Made by a program: the position numbers and the translations under genes. A DNA stretch of 56,456 bases. Source: Kineococcus siccus (GTDB taxonomy: Bacteria; Actinomycetota; Actinomycetes; Actinomycetales; Kineococcaceae). Under the pieces are notes generated by a model. The model was not told the DNA's origin. It ran no database searches and worked only from the letters and a program-made list of their open reading frames with translations. Below are positions 20,321 through 28,239 of the stretch, in pieces; the stretch's first letter is position 1; the number at the start of each line of letters is the position of its first letter. The stretch is from positions 1 through 56,456 of the forward strand of contig NZ_JAAALN010000005.1 of the NCBI RefSeq assembly GCF_009906795.1, given 5' to 3'.

Positions 20321-21322
20321 GTGCGCCGCCGCTTCGCCGTTCTGCCCGCCGCCGTCACCGTGGCGCTGACCCTGGCCGTGAGCTCCTGCGCCTCCGAACC
20401 CGAGCCCGACCCGGCCGCGACCGCCTCCAGCGCGAGCTCGTCCGCCACCCAGGCGGCGACGGAGATCACGCCCGCGGCGGTCGACCCCGCGCTGGCCGTC
20501 GCCGTGACGGGTGACCCCGGGACCAAGCCGACCGTGACCGTCACCACGCCGCTGTCGGTCACCGAGACCACCAAGAAGGTCCTCACGCAGGGCACCGGCC
20601 CGGTCATCACCGAGGACGACACCGTGGAGTTCGCGTACTCGCTGTACGCCGGGACCACGGGGGCCGAGGTCGACAGCAGCTGGGGCGGCACCAACGCGCG
20701 CTTCGAGCTGAAGGGCATCACGCGCGGCATCGCCCGGGGCCTGCTCGGGGGCCACGTCGGCGACCGCGTCGCGATCGCCATCTCGCCGGCCGACGGCTTC
20801 GGCGCCAACGCCGCCAACTTCGGCGAGGGCCTGGACCAGGACACGACGTTCGTGCTGGTCGCGGACCTCGTCAACGCCTACGTCGCGCCCACCATCGCCA
20901 CCGGCGAGGCCGTCACGCCCCCCGCCGACCTCCCGGCCGTCACGCTCGGCCCGGACGGCATCCCGACGGGCTTCACCGTCTCGGACACCACGAACAAGAC
21001 CCCGGCGGACACGGTCGCGCAGCCGCTGATCAAGGGCGCCGGCCCGGTCGTGGCCTCGGGGCAGACCGTCAAGATGCAGTACGTGGGCGCGACCCTCACC
21101 GACGGGAAGGTCTTCCAGAGCTCGTGGGAGACGCAGCCCTTCACGACGACCATCGGCACCGGCCAGGTCATCCAGGGCTGGGACAAGGGCGTCGTCGGCC
21201 AGACGGTCGGCAGCCGCGTCGAACTCGTGATCCCGGCCGCGCAGGCCTACGGTGACGCACCGGAGGGCGGCCGGCCCGCAGGGGCGCTCGTCTTCGTCGT
21301 CGACATCCTCGACGCCTACTGA
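20321..21322 (+). CDS. Secreted lipoprotein with two FKBP-type peptidyl-prolyl isomerase domains
   Basis: A probable extracytoplasmic folding catalyst anchored by lipid. From the GTG at 20321 the protein starts MRRRFAVLPAAVTVALTL with lipobox AVSSC (Cys23), then a low-complexity Ala/Ser/Thr linker. A first FKBP-like domain (about 75-190; ITEDDTVEFAYSLYAG, GITRGIARGLLGGHVGDRVAIAISP) is divergent and may be inactive. The second (about 230-333; GQTVKMQYVGATLTDGKVFQSSW, GQVIQGWDKGVVGQTVGSRVELVIP) keeps the Tyr/Asp/Trp pattern of active FKBPs. It has 333 residues. A second, cytosolic FKBP gene follows 22 bases later. FKBP genes commonly lie beside pafA in actinobacteria; a link to proteasome function is not established. 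Confidence 0.88.
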   Translation: MRRRFAVLPAAVTVALTLAVSSCASEPEPDPAATASSASSSATQAATEITPAAVDPALAVAVTGDPGTKPTVTVTTPLSVTETTKKVLTQGTGPVITEDDTVEFAYSLYAGTTGAEVDSSWGGTNARFELKGITRGIARGLLGGHVGDRVAIAISPADGFGANAANFGEGLDQDTTFVLVADLVNAYVAPTIATGEAVTPPADLPAVTLGPDGIPTGFTVSDTTNKTPADTVAQPLIKGAGPVVASGQTVKMQYVGATLTDGKVFQSSWETQPFTTTIGTGQVIQGWDKGVVGQTVGSRVELVIPAAQAYGDAPEGGRPAGALVFVVDILDAY

Positions 21323-21344
21323 CCACTCCGACCAGAGGACACCC

Positions 21345-21746
21345 GTGAGCACCCAGCCCGGTTCGCCGCTCGGCGACCGCACCAAGCCCGAGATCGACTT
21401 CCCCGGCGGGGAACCGCCCACCGACCTGCAGGTCACCGACGTCGTCGTCGGCGACGGCGAGGAGGCCAAGGCGGGGCACACCGTCAGCGCCCACTACGTC
21501 GGCGTCGCCTTCTCCACGGGCGAGGAGTTCGACGCGTCGTGGAACCGCGGCCAGCCGCTGGACTTCCCCCTCGGGGCCGGCAGGGTGATCCAGGGCTGGG
21601 ACCAGGGGATCCAGGGCATGCGCGTGGGCGGCCGGCGTCAGCTCGTCATCCCGCCGCACCTGGGCTACGGCGACCGCGGCGCCGGCGGCGCCATCAAGGG
21701 CGGCGAGACGCTGATCTTCGTGGTGGACCTGGTCTCCGTCAGCTGA
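21345..21746 (+). CDS. FKBP-type peptidyl-prolyl cis-trans isomerase
   Basis: A single-domain FKBP of 133 residues without a signal peptide, so cytosolic. It contains the active-site pattern: VSAHYVGVAFSTGEEFDASWNRGQPLDFPLG, GRVIQGWDQGIQGMRVGGRRQLVIPPHLGYG and ETLIFVVDLVSV, with Tyr, Asp, Trp and the 80s-loop Tyr. The start is the GTG at 21345, with AGAGGA 6-11 bases upstream; longer in-frame readings overlap the preceding gene and are not credible. It lies 22 bases after the FKBP lipoprotein gene and shares its transcript. Two hairpins follow the stop. Confidence 0.94.
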   Translation: MSTQPGSPLGDRTKPEIDFPGGEPPTDLQVTDVVVGDGEEAKAGHTVSAHYVGVAFSTGEEFDASWNRGQPLDFPLGAGRVIQGWDQGIQGMRVGGRRQLVIPPHLGYGDRGAGGAIKGGETLIFVVDLVSVS

Positions 21747-21757
21747 GACGAGAAGGC

Positions 21758-21779
21758 CGGCCGACCTCGCGGTCGGCCG
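21758..21779 (+). terminator. Hairpin terminator after the FKBP gene
   Basis: A perfect 9-bp stem (CGGCCGACC / GGTCGGCCG) with a TCGC loop begins 12 bases after the FKBP stop. There is no U-tract, as is usual in high-GC actinomycetes. Confidence 0.65.
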
Positions 21780-21787
21780 ACGCCCCC

Positions 21788-21829
21788 GCACCCCGCGGTG
21801 ACCGCCGACCGGCGCTCACCGCGGGGTGC
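21788..21829. terminator. Second, bidirectional hairpin at a convergent gene junction
   Basis: A perfect 14-bp stem (GCACCCCGCGGTGA / TCACCGCGGGGTGC) with a 14-base loop. Its right arm contains the last codons of the minus-strand DUF3866 gene, including its TGA at 21816-21818. It would act on both converging transcripts. Confidence 0.6.
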
Positions 21830-22937
21830 GGTCGTCGGGGGGCACCTCGTCCGGCGCGCTCAGCAGGTGCGCCGCGTGCCGCCCGGCCACGGCGGCCGCG
21901 AGGAAGGACGCGCGGTCCTCGGCCGGTCCCCGTCCCATCGTCGACAGGCCCACGGGGCTGGCCGCGAGCGCCGCGTCCAGACCGTGCGTGGGCACGGCGA
22001 CGAGGCGGTGGCGTCCGGCGGGGGCGCACAGCCGTGCGGCCTGCTCGCGGACGCCCGCGTCGAACGGGCCGCCGCCGGCGGGCACGGGGACGTCGCACGG
22101 CGCCAGGGCGACGCGCCCGACGGCGGTGGCGGAGTGGTGGCTCAGGCCGCGGTGGCGGGGGCGCGGGTCGGCCTCGGACACGCGCAGCGCGGCCACCGGC
22201 CGGCCGCCGAGCACGGCCGCGGCGTTGAGGGCCTCGCCCGCCGCGACGCCCGAGAAGCCCCAGCGCGAGCCGGTGCCCAGGTTGCCGGGCCCCTGCGCGA
22301 CGACGGCCACGTCCGCGCCCACGACGAGGCGGGCCGCGAGCAGCCCGGTGTGGACGGTGGCGGCCTCGAGGTCGCCGCCGTAGGCCTGGCCAGTCGTGAT
22401 GCAGGCGCTCAGCCAGCCCGCCGCGCGCAACCCGGCCACGGTGCGGGAGAACGCCGCGGGCAGGGCCCCGCCGTCGGTCATGACGTAGGCCACGCGGACG
22501 CCGGGCCGGTCGGCGCGCAGCCCGGCGACCACGGCGGGCAGCGCGGAGTGCAGGTCCGCGACCACGACGGGCAGCCCGGCGAGGTCGTCGGCGTCGCGCA
22601 GCAGCTCGTGGTGGGGCGACTCCTGCTCGTCGACCCCCAGCACCATCGCCTGCAGCGGCGTGTAGCGGGCCTTGACGAGGTGGCCGGGGCCCGGGGGCGG
22701 GTCCGCGGGTAGGGCGTCCGGCAGGGCCACGACCAGCGCGTAGCCGCCCGTGCCCAGCGCCCGGGCCTGCGCCGCGGTGTTGAGCAGGACGCGCTGACCG
22801 GGAGAGGGGACGCCCACGAGGTCCGGGTGCGCGAGGGCCCGGACCTCCGCGCCGTCCTCGAGCCGCGCGGTCAGCTCCTGCGAGCCCGCCCACGCCCGGC
22901 CGAGCGCGGTCACCGTCGCCCTGCGCCACCTGATCAC
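21816..22937 (-). CDS. DUF3866-family protein
   Basis: A conserved actinobacterial protein of unknown function, which I recognise as DUF3866-like by its N-terminus (VIRWRRATVTALGRAW…GSQELTARLEDG.EVRALAHPDLVG) and by its usual place beside pafBC. It has 373 residues, no signal peptide or clear membrane helix. A glycine-rich central part includes VVADLHSALPAVVAGLRADRPGVRVAYVMTDGGALP, and then CITTGQAYGGDLEAATVHTGLLAA, TVVAQGPGNLGTGSRWGFSG-like text and SHHSATAVGRVAL. The text recalls an ATP-grasp-free, Rossmann-like enzyme, but no activity can be assigned. The GTG start at 22937 is preceded by TACGCT with a six-base gap (leaderless). It is divergent from pafB and converges on the FKBP gene. Confidence 0.8.
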   Translation of the reverse strand: MIRWRRATVTALGRAWAGSQELTARLEDGAEVRALAHPDLVGVPSPGQRVLLNTAAQARALGTGGYALVVALPDALPADPPPGPGHLVKARYTPLQAMVLGVDEQESPHHELLRDADDLAGLPVVVADLHSALPAVVAGLRADRPGVRVAYVMTDGGALPAAFSRTVAGLRAAGWLSACITTGQAYGGDLEAATVHTGLLAARLVVGADVAVVAQGPGNLGTGSRWGFSGVAAGEALNAAAVLGGRPVAALRVSEADPRPRHRGLSHHSATAVGRVALAPCDVPVPAGGGPFDAGVREQAARLCAPAGRHRLVAVPTHGLDAALAASPVGLSTMGRGPAEDRASFLAAAVAGRHAAHLLSAPDEVPPDDRTPR

Positions 22938-22943
22938 GCCAGG

Positions 22944-22949
22944 AGCGTA
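22944..22949 (-). promoter_or_regulatory. -10 element (TACGCT) of a leaderless promoter for the DUF3866 gene
   Basis: Read on the minus strand, TACGCT is separated by six bases from the GTG at 22937. A divergent TAGCGT for pafB lies 40 bases away (22989-22994), so the two promoters could share regulation. Confidence 0.5.
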
Positions 22950-22988
22950 GACAGGTCCGTGATCGGCGCACCGGGCGGAACTGTCGGG

Positions 22989-22994
22989 TAGCGT
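22989..22994 (+). promoter_or_regulatory. Putative -10 element (TAGCGT) for pafB
   Basis: TAGCGT lies three bases before the GTG at 22998 and nine before the in-frame GTG at 23004. The usual gap of six to seven falls between, so the start of pafB is uncertain by two codons. Confidence 0.4.
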
Positions 22995-22997
22995 CCG

Positions 22998-24119
22998 GTG
23001 ACCGTGGAGGGTGCGAGCGCAGGGACCGGGGCGACGGGCACCCGTGCGTCGGGGTCGTCGGTGTCGGGGTCGTCCGCCGGCGGCGTCGGCCGCGGGGCGG
23101 GGCAGCGCGGTGCCGCGAAGGCGAGCGCCGCGGCCGCGGGGGGACGGCGCACCGAGCGTCTGCTGAACCTCGTCATCGCGCTGTCGGCGACGCGGCGCTG
23201 GCTGACCAAGCAGCAGATCCGCGAGGCCGTGCCCCAGTACGCCGACTGCGCCACGACGCAGGCCTTCGAGCGGATGTTCGAGCGCGACAAGGAGGACCTG
23301 CGCGAGCTGGGCGTCCCGCTCGTCATGGGCGGGGAGGACCCGCTGTTCGACGACGAGGCGGGCTACAAGATCGACCGGGACGCCTACGCGCTGCCCGAGA
23401 TCACGTTCACGCCCGGCGAGCTGGCCGTGCTGTCGCTGGCCAGCCGGGTGTGGCAGCAGGCGAGCCTCGCGGGCCCCGCGACGCGCGCCCTGGTGAAGCT
23501 GCGCAGCCTGGGCGTGGAGCCCGACGAGAGCTCGCTGGTCGGCCTGGAGCCGCGCGTGCGCACGAGCGAACCCGCCTTCGACCCCCTGTACGCGGCGACG
23601 CGCGACCGCACGCCCGTGACGTTCGAGTACCGGCGCTCGGGTGGTGAGCCGGGCACCCGGCACGTCGAGCCCTGGGCCATCGTCAGCTGGCACGGCCGCT
23701 GGTACCTCGTCGGCCACGACCGCGACCGCGCCGACGTGCGGGTCTTCCGGCTCTCGCGGGTGTCCTCCGCGGTGCGCCGCGACGGCCGCCCCGGCTCCTA
23801 CTCCGTGCCCGAGGGCGTCGACGCGCGGGAGGTCGTGGCCGGGTCGGTGCGGGCGCCCGTGTCCCGGCCCGCGCGGCTGCGCGTGCGCAGCGGCACGGGG
23901 CTCGCCCTGCGCCGGCGCGCCACCGGCGTGCGGCCCGGCCACGGCCCGGACGCCAGCCACGACGAGGTGCTGCTCGACGTCGCCGACGTCGAGACGTCGG
24001 CGGACGAGCTCGCGGGGTACGGCGCCGACGTCGTGGTCCTGGACCCCCCGGAGCTGCGGGCCGCGGTGCTGCGGCGGCTGCGCGGCGCGGCCGGGCTGAG
24101 CGAGCAGGTGGCCCGGTGA
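22998..24119 (+). CDS. pafB: WYL-domain transcriptional regulator PafB
   Basis: One half of the PafBC activator, which in mycobacteria switches on DNA-damage genes independently of LexA. After a 45-residue Gly/Ala-rich disordered N-terminus comes a winged helix (RRTERLLNLVIALSATRRWLTKQQIREAVPQYAD, about 53-86), then FERMFERDKEDLRELGVPLV, and the WYL domain (about 195-290). The latter shows VEPWAIVSWHGRWYLVGHDRDRADVRVFRLSRVS, where the family Trp-Tyr-Leu is present as WYL. A WCX-type C-terminal domain ends the protein. It has 373 residues. GTG start at 22998 or 23004. Overlaps pafC by four bases (GTGA). Confidence 0.93.
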   Translation: MTVEGASAGTGATGTRASGSSVSGSSAGGVGRGAGQRGAAKASAAAAGGRRTERLLNLVIALSATRRWLTKQQIREAVPQYADCATTQAFERMFERDKEDLRELGVPLVMGGEDPLFDDEAGYKIDRDAYALPEITFTPGELAVLSLASRVWQQASLAGPATRALVKLRSLGVEPDESSLVGLEPRVRTSEPAFDPLYAATRDRTPVTFEYRRSGGEPGTRHVEPWAIVSWHGRWYLVGHDRDRADVRVFRLSRVSSAVRRDGRPGSYSVPEGVDAREVVAGSVRAPVSRPARLRVRSGTGLALRRRATGVRPGHGPDASHDEVLLDVADVETSADELAGYGADVVVLDPPELRAAVLRRLRGAAGLSEQVAR

Positions 24120-25135
24120 GCGGCCGCGCGTCCACCGAGCGGCTGTCGCGGCTGCTCGCCGAGGTCCCCTACCTGCTGACCCACCAGGGCATCCCGCTGA
24201 CCGAGGCCGCCGAGCACTTCGGGCTGTCCACCGACGACCTCGTGCACGACCTCGAGCTGCTGTTCGTGTGCGGCACGCCCGGCCACCTGCCCGACGACCT
24301 CATCGACGCGCAGTGGGACTCGGGCTACGTCTACCTGTCCAACGCCGACGCCATCGCGCGTCCGTCCCGGCTCGCGGTCGACGAGGCCGTGGCGCTGCTC
24401 GTCGGGCTGCGCACGCTCGCCGAGGTGCCGGGCCTGCACGACCGCGAGGCCCTCGACGGGGCCCTGGCCAAGCTGTCCCAGGCGGCGGGGGAGGCGTCCG
24501 CGGCGGCCGACAGCGTCGCCGTGGACGTCCGGGTCGCGGGGTCGGTGCTGGGCGCGGCCGCCTCCGAGGACGCCCTGGCCGCGGCCCGGACCGCGCTGCG
24601 CGAGCACCGGCGCCTGCACCTGACGTACCTCGTGCCCTCGCGCGACGAGCGCACCGAGCGCGACGTGGACCCGATGCGGCTGCTCAGCGTGGACGGGCGC
24701 TGGTACCTGGAGGCGTGGTGCCACCGCAGCGAGGGCACGCGGCTGTTCCGCGTCGACCGGATCGAGGCGGCGACGGTGCTGGAGGTCGACGGGACGCCAC
24801 CGCCGCAGGCCGAGCGGCGCGACGTCGACTCCGACCTCTTCCGGCCGAGCCCCGACGACCTGGTCGTGACGATCGACCTCGCGCCGCAGGCCGCGTGGGT
24901 CGTCGACTACTACCCCGTGGAGTCGGTCGAGCCGGCCCCGGAGGACGCGTGGGAGGAGGCGCAGCTGCGCGTGCGGCTGCGCACCGCCGACACCCGGTGG
25001 GTGCACCGGCTGCTGCTGCGCCTCGGCGCGGGCGCCCGGGTCGTCGACCCCGGCTGGCTGGGGGTGGACGTGCGCGAGGCGGCCCTCGCGGCCCTCGCGG
25101 CGTACGACGGGGGGCCGGCCGGCGCCGGAGCGTGA
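24116..25135 (+). CDS. pafC: WYL-domain transcriptional regulator PafC
   Basis: Partner of PafB. It begins with the PafC-type helix-turn-helix (STERLSRLLAEVPYLLTHQGIPLTEAAEHFGLSTDDLVHDLELLFVCG, about 5-53), then a linker helix region and the WYL domain with LTYLVPSRDERTERDVDPMRLLSVDGRWYLEAWCHRSEGTRLFRVDRI (about 165-215). A WCX domain follows to the end. It has 339 residues, normal for the family. Translation is coupled to pafB. No gene follows closely on the same strand (220 bases), so pafBC is likely a two-gene unit. Confidence 0.93.
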   Translation: MSGRASTERLSRLLAEVPYLLTHQGIPLTEAAEHFGLSTDDLVHDLELLFVCGTPGHLPDDLIDAQWDSGYVYLSNADAIARPSRLAVDEAVALLVGLRTLAEVPGLHDREALDGALAKLSQAAGEASAAADSVAVDVRVAGSVLGAAASEDALAAARTALREHRRLHLTYLVPSRDERTERDVDPMRLLSVDGRWYLEAWCHRSEGTRLFRVDRIEAATVLEVDGTPPPQAERRDVDSDLFRPSPDDLVVTIDLAPQAAWVVDYYPVESVEPAPEDAWEEAQLRVRLRTADTRWVHRLLLRLGAGARVVDPGWLGVDVREAALAALAAYDGGPAGAGA

Positions 25136-25354
25136 CCCGGACGGCCCAGCGCGCGGGCTCCGGACGCGGCGCGGGGGTGCTCCCGGCGACGCGGGACCCG
25201 TTCGGGTGCAGCGCCTCCCGACGTAGGTGGCCGTGCCGTGACACGCTGTCGGGAACGAGGCCCCGCAGTCGTTCAAGGGACTCGGGAGTCGTGCCGAAGG
25301 AGTGGGTGTCGGACGGCGGAACAGCTGTCCAACCCGGACGAGAGGTGCACGACG

Positions 25355-25693
25355 ATGACCACCATCAAGGCTTCCTGCCCCTGCTGCGGCGACGTCGAGC
25401 TCACCCCCAAGCAGGTGCGCCTCGTCGTCTGCTCCGTCAAGGAGCGCTCCTTCTACGCCTTCGACTGCCCGCAGTGCACCGACGAGGTCCGCAAGCCGGC
25501 CGGCGAGGACGTCGTCGCGCTGCTGGTCTCCGGCGGCGTCTCCGTCGAGCGCTGGGTCATCCCCGCCGAGGCGATGGAGGAGAAGATGGGCGGCACGATC
25601 GCGTGGGACGACGTCCTCGACTTCGCCCTGGTGCTCGACTCGTGCGACGACCTGGCCTCCCTCGCCGGTCGCGGCCAGCGCTCGGTGCGCTGA
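25355..25693 (+). CDS. Small conserved zinc-ribbon-like protein
   Basis: A 112-residue protein of unknown function. It has two Cys pairs, CPCC at residues 8-11 (MTTIKASCPCCGDVELTPKQV…) and CPQC in YAFDCPQCTDEVRKP, spaced like a zinc ribbon. Between them are beta-strand-like residues (VRLVVCSVKERSFYAF). The C-terminal half is acidic and helical (EAMEEKMGGTIAWDDVLDFALVLDSCDDL). There is no signal peptide. The ATG start at 25355 has GAGAGG at 25340-25345; longer readings lack coding quality. I recall similar proteins in other actinobacteria but can name no function. It is encoded between pafC and the tat genes and probably has its own promoter in the 219-base gap upstream. Confidence 0.8.
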   Translation: MTTIKASCPCCGDVELTPKQVRLVVCSVKERSFYAFDCPQCTDEVRKPAGEDVVALLVSGGVSVERWVIPAEAMEEKMGGTIAWDDVLDFALVLDSCDDLASLAGRGQRSVR

Positions 25694-25752
25694 CCCCACC
25701 CTCCGCGCAGCCCCGCTGCGCCGCTCGGCCGCACCACCCCACGGCGCACGGG

Positions 25753-25758
25753 TAGGGT
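25753..25758 (+). promoter_or_regulatory. -10 element (TAGGGT) of a leaderless promoter for a small membrane protein gene
   Basis: TAGGGT is followed by seven bases (CCCGACC) and the GTG at 25766, the same pattern as dop and prcB. Confidence 0.55.
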
Positions 25759-25765
25759 CCCGACC

Positions 25766-26095
25766 GTGCTCTGGGCCCTCGTGTGGATCGTCCTCGGCAC
25801 CGCCGCCGTGGTCGTCCTGGGCCTGCTCGTCCGGCGCGACGTCAAGGCCGTCGTCGCGCTCCTGCGGGACCTGGCCACGGCCTCCGAGCAGCTCGGCCGC
25901 GTCAGCGCGGCGGCCTCGGAGCGCGCCGCCACCTCTCCGACACCGGGTGTGCACCTCCCCGCCGCCCTCGGGGGCCTGCGCGCCGCGGAGTCGGAGCTGC
26001 GCCGCTACCTGGACTGGCCGAGTGGGGCGTGCCGCCCCCCGAGCCGGGAGGATGGACGTACGATGCAGCAGCAACGTCCCCCTCTGGAGGTATGA
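25766..26095 (+). CDS. Small single-pass membrane protein of unknown function
   Basis: 109 residues. One N-terminal transmembrane helix ([21 protein letters not shown], residues 2-22) is followed by an amphipathic, coiled-coil-like stretch ([31 protein letters not shown]) and a Pro/Arg-rich tail. The topology recalls DUF948-like or other N-anchored scaffold proteins, but no family is certain. The GTG start is supported by the TAGGGT promoter. The stop overlaps the first possible tatA ATG (26092), so it may be translated together with tatA and could affect Tat, although the link is only positional. Confidence 0.7.
   Translation: MLWALVWIVLGTAAVVVLGLLVRRDVKAVVALLRDLATASEQLGRVSAAASERAATSPTPGVHLPAALGGLRAAESELRRYLDWPSGACRPPSREDGRTMQQQRPPLEV
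26059..26064 (+). promoter_or_regulatory. Possible internal -10 element (TACGAT) for tatA
   Basis: TACGAT inside the 3' end of the preceding gene would start a transcript near 26071, 30 bases before tatA, with GGAGG at 26086-26090 in the leader. Confidence 0.35.
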
Positions 26096-26100
26096 GCACC

Positions 26101-26376
26101 ATGGGCGCCCTCAAGCCTTGGCACATCATCGTTCTCGTCGTCGTCCTCATGCTGCTCTTCGGCGCGAAGCGGATGCCGGACGCCGCACGCGGCCTCGGGC
26201 GCTCGCTGCGCATCTTCAAGAGCGAGGTCAAGGAGATGCAGAAGGACGACGACGTCGACGAGCCGGCTCAGCCGATCGCCGGCAAGGTCGTCCGTCGCGA
26301 CTCCGACGGCAGCGTCAACGGCCACGTGAACGGCACGCACGACAGCGAGCCGTCCAGCGCCACCCGCGACCGCTGA
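26101..26376 (+). CDS. tatA: Sec-independent protein translocase subunit TatA
   Basis: The pore-forming/membrane-thinning component of twin-arginine export. [46 protein letters not shown] shows the short N-terminal helix, the FGAKRMPD hinge and the amphipathic helix, followed by an acidic and Asn/Gly/His-containing tail. It has 91 residues. I start at ATG 26101, because GGAGG at 26086-26090 is ten bases away; ATG 26092 would be one base from it, too close. tatC follows 29 bases later. No tatB is seen nearby, and TatA may be dual-function or TatB encoded elsewhere. Confidence 0.94.
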   Translation: MGALKPWHIIVLVVVLMLLFGAKRMPDAARGLGRSLRIFKSEVKEMQKDDDVDEPAQPIAGKVVRRDSDGSVNGHVNGTHDSEPSSATRDR

Positions 26377-26405
26377 CCCCCCTCACCCCCCGCGAGGTCT
26401 GAACC

Positions 26406-27227
26406 GTGGCTGTCACGACGACGTTCCGGCGGCGACGCACCCCCAAGGACCCCGAGGGGCGGATGCCGCTGCGCGAGCACCTCGAGGAGCTCCGCAAGCG
26501 GCTGTTCCGGGCGGCGATCGGCGTGGTCGTGGGAGCGGCCGCCGGCTGGTGGCTGTGGCCCAACGTCGTGCTGCCCGCGCTGGAGCGGCCGTTCAACAGC
26601 CTCGGCGGTCGCGGCGGCCTGAACTTCGCCGGCGCGATCAGCCCGCTGGACATCCAGGTCAAGGGCGCCCTGTGGGTGGGGCTGATCGTCTCCAGCCCCG
26701 TCTGGATCTACCAGCTGTGGGCCTTCGTCACGCCCGGCCTGACCCGCAAGGAGCGCGGCTACGCCGTCGGCTTCGTGTCGGTGGGCGTGCCCCTCTTCCT
26801 CGCGGGCATGGGGCTGGCCTGGTACATCCTCCCGACGACGATGAAGCTGATCCAGCAGTTCACGCCGAACTCCGCGTTCAACTACATCGACGCACCGAGC
26901 TACCTGTCGTTCGTCATGCGCCTGCTGCTGGCCTTCGGCATCGCCTTCCTCGTCCCGGTGCTGCTGGTCGCCCTGAACTTCATCGGGCTGCTGCCCGGGT
27001 CCGTGGTGCTGAAGCAGTGGCGCATCGTCGTCTTCCTGTGCTTCCTCTTCTCAGCGGTCTTCACGCCGACCCCGGACGCCCTGACGATGATCGTCATGGC
27101 CTGTCCGATGATCCTGCTGTTCGGGGTGGCGATCTTCATCTGCGTGGTCAACGACAAGCGGCGTCTGAGGAACCGTCCCCAGGACGACTACTCCGAGCTC
27201 GCCGACGACGCCGCCAGTCCCCTCTGA
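26406..27227 (+). CDS. tatC: Sec-independent protein translocase subunit TatC
   Basis: The multispanning receptor for twin-arginine signal peptides. The N-terminal MPLREHLEELRKRLFRAAIG carries the conserved Glu (LEELRKR) used in signal recognition. Six transmembrane helices follow, with the periplasmic loop containing FITP-like FVTPGLTRKERGYA and the conserved segment MRLLLAFGIAFLVPVLLVALNFIGLLP. The C-terminus is acidic. It has 273 residues, normal. GTG start with GCGAGG eleven bases upstream. Co-transcribed with tatA. A candidate client in this window is the twin-arginine-containing molybdopterin enzyme at 50666-51703. Confidence 0.96.
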   Translation: MAVTTTFRRRRTPKDPEGRMPLREHLEELRKRLFRAAIGVVVGAAAGWWLWPNVVLPALERPFNSLGGRGGLNFAGAISPLDIQVKGALWVGLIVSSPVWIYQLWAFVTPGLTRKERGYAVGFVSVGVPLFLAGMGLAWYILPTTMKLIQQFTPNSAFNYIDAPSYLSFVMRLLLAFGIAFLVPVLLVALNFIGLLPGSVVLKQWRIVVFLCFLFSAVFTPTPDALTMIVMACPMILLFGVAIFICVVNDKRRLRNRPQDDYSELADDAASPL

Positions 27228-27239
27228 GCTGACCTCGAC

Positions 27240-28151
27240 GTGCACCGCGGCCGTGTCGGCCTGCTCGTCAACCCCACAGCGGGTCGCGGAGCGGGCCGTG
27301 TCGCCGGTCTCCGCGCGCTGGGGGAGCTGCGCCAGCTCGGTCACACGGTCGTCGACCTCACGGGCGGGGACCTCGCCGAGGCCCGCGCCCACCTCGACGC
27401 CGAGGTGGCCGCGCTCGACGCGGTCGTGGTCGTCGGGGGCGACGGCCTCGTGCACGTCGCCGTCGAAGCCGTGGCCGGCACCGCGACCGCGCTCGGCGTC
27501 GTCCCCGCCGGCACGGGCAACGACCTCGCCCGCGGTCTCGACCTCGAGCTGGGGGACCCGGCTCTCGCCGTGCAGCGCGTCTCCGCGGCCCTGCGCGAGG
27601 GCCGGTCCCGGGCCGTGGACGCCGTCCGCGTCCGCACCGCCGAGCGCGACGGCTGGTTCGTCAGCATCCTCGCCTCGGGCGTCGACGCCCTGATCAACGA
27701 GCGGGCCAACGCGTGGCGGTGGCCCTCGGGCCCCTCGCGGTACACGCTCGCCGCGATCACGGAGCTCGCGCGCGTGCGGTCGGTGGCCCTGCGCGTCGTC
27801 CTGGACGGCGACCGGGTCCTCGACGTGGACGCCCTGCTGGTGGCCGTGGCCAACACCCGCTCCTACGGCGGCGGCCTGCGGATGGCGCCCGACGCGGACC
27901 CGACCGACGGCCTGCTCGACGTGGTCGTGGTGGACGCGCTGCCCGCGGCCCGGGCCCTGCGGCTGTTCCCGCTCGTGCGCCCCGGCCGCCACCTGTCGCA
28001 CCCGGCGGTGCACGTGCACCGGGCGCGCTCGGTGCGCCTGGAGGTGCGCGGCGGGTCCGCGAGCCCCCGCCCGCACGCCGACGGCGAGCCGGCGGGCTCC
28101 CTGCCCGTGACGTGCGAGGTCGTCCCCGGCGCGCTGCGCGTCCTCGCCTAG
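27240..28151 (+). CDS. Diacylglycerol/lipid kinase (DagK/YegS family)
   Basis: Phosphorylates a lipid alcohol, probably diacylglycerol, using ATP. The DAGK catalytic domain shows LLVNPTAGRGAG (residues 8-19), the glycine-rich VVVGGDGLVHVAVEA (about 64-78) and GVVPAGTGNDLARGL (about 85-99). The beta-sandwich C-terminal domain includes VANTRSYGGGLRMAPDADPTDGLLDVVVV and the terminal HADGEPAGSLPVTCEV. In the second motif GGDG is followed by LVHVAVE where many members have TLNEVVN, a tolerable variation. It has 303 residues. Start at GTG 27240, 13 bases after tatC; no clear ribosome site, so reinitiation after tatC is likely. Confidence 0.9.
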   Translation: MHRGRVGLLVNPTAGRGAGRVAGLRALGELRQLGHTVVDLTGGDLAEARAHLDAEVAALDAVVVVGGDGLVHVAVEAVAGTATALGVVPAGTGNDLARGLDLELGDPALAVQRVSAALREGRSRAVDAVRVRTAERDGWFVSILASGVDALINERANAWRWPSGPSRYTLAAITELARVRSVALRVVLDGDRVLDVDALLVAVANTRSYGGGLRMAPDADPTDGLLDVVVVDALPAARALRLFPLVRPGRHLSHPAVHVHRARSVRLEVRGGSASPRPHADGEPAGSLPVTCEVVPGALRVLA

Positions 28152-28200
28152 GCGCACCGGCCGCGAGCGGACGGGGGACACACCCGGTCGCGGGGGTGGG

Positions 28201-28228
28201 GTCGCCGACAGGCAGGCCCCCCGGCGAC
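28201..28228 (+). terminator. Weak hairpin before helY
   Basis: A 7-bp stem (GTCGCCG / CGGCGAC) with a 14-base loop lies 50 bases after the lipid kinase stop and just before the helY promoter. It could terminate the tat-kinase transcript; evidence is only positional. Confidence 0.35.
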
Positions 28229-28233
28229 TGACG

Positions 28234-28239
28234 TAGGGT
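28234..28239 (+). promoter_or_regulatory. -10 element (TAGGGT) of a leaderless promoter for helY
   Basis: TAGGGT, then six bases (CGCCGC), then ATG at 28246. A textbook example of the leaderless arrangement seen repeatedly in this window. Confidence 0.65.

Noticed and set aside
25250-25274. GGAAC…GTT resembling a second SigR promoter upstream of the zinc-ribbon gene
   Set aside because: The spacer is 14 bases instead of 18, outside the range accepted for this sigma family.
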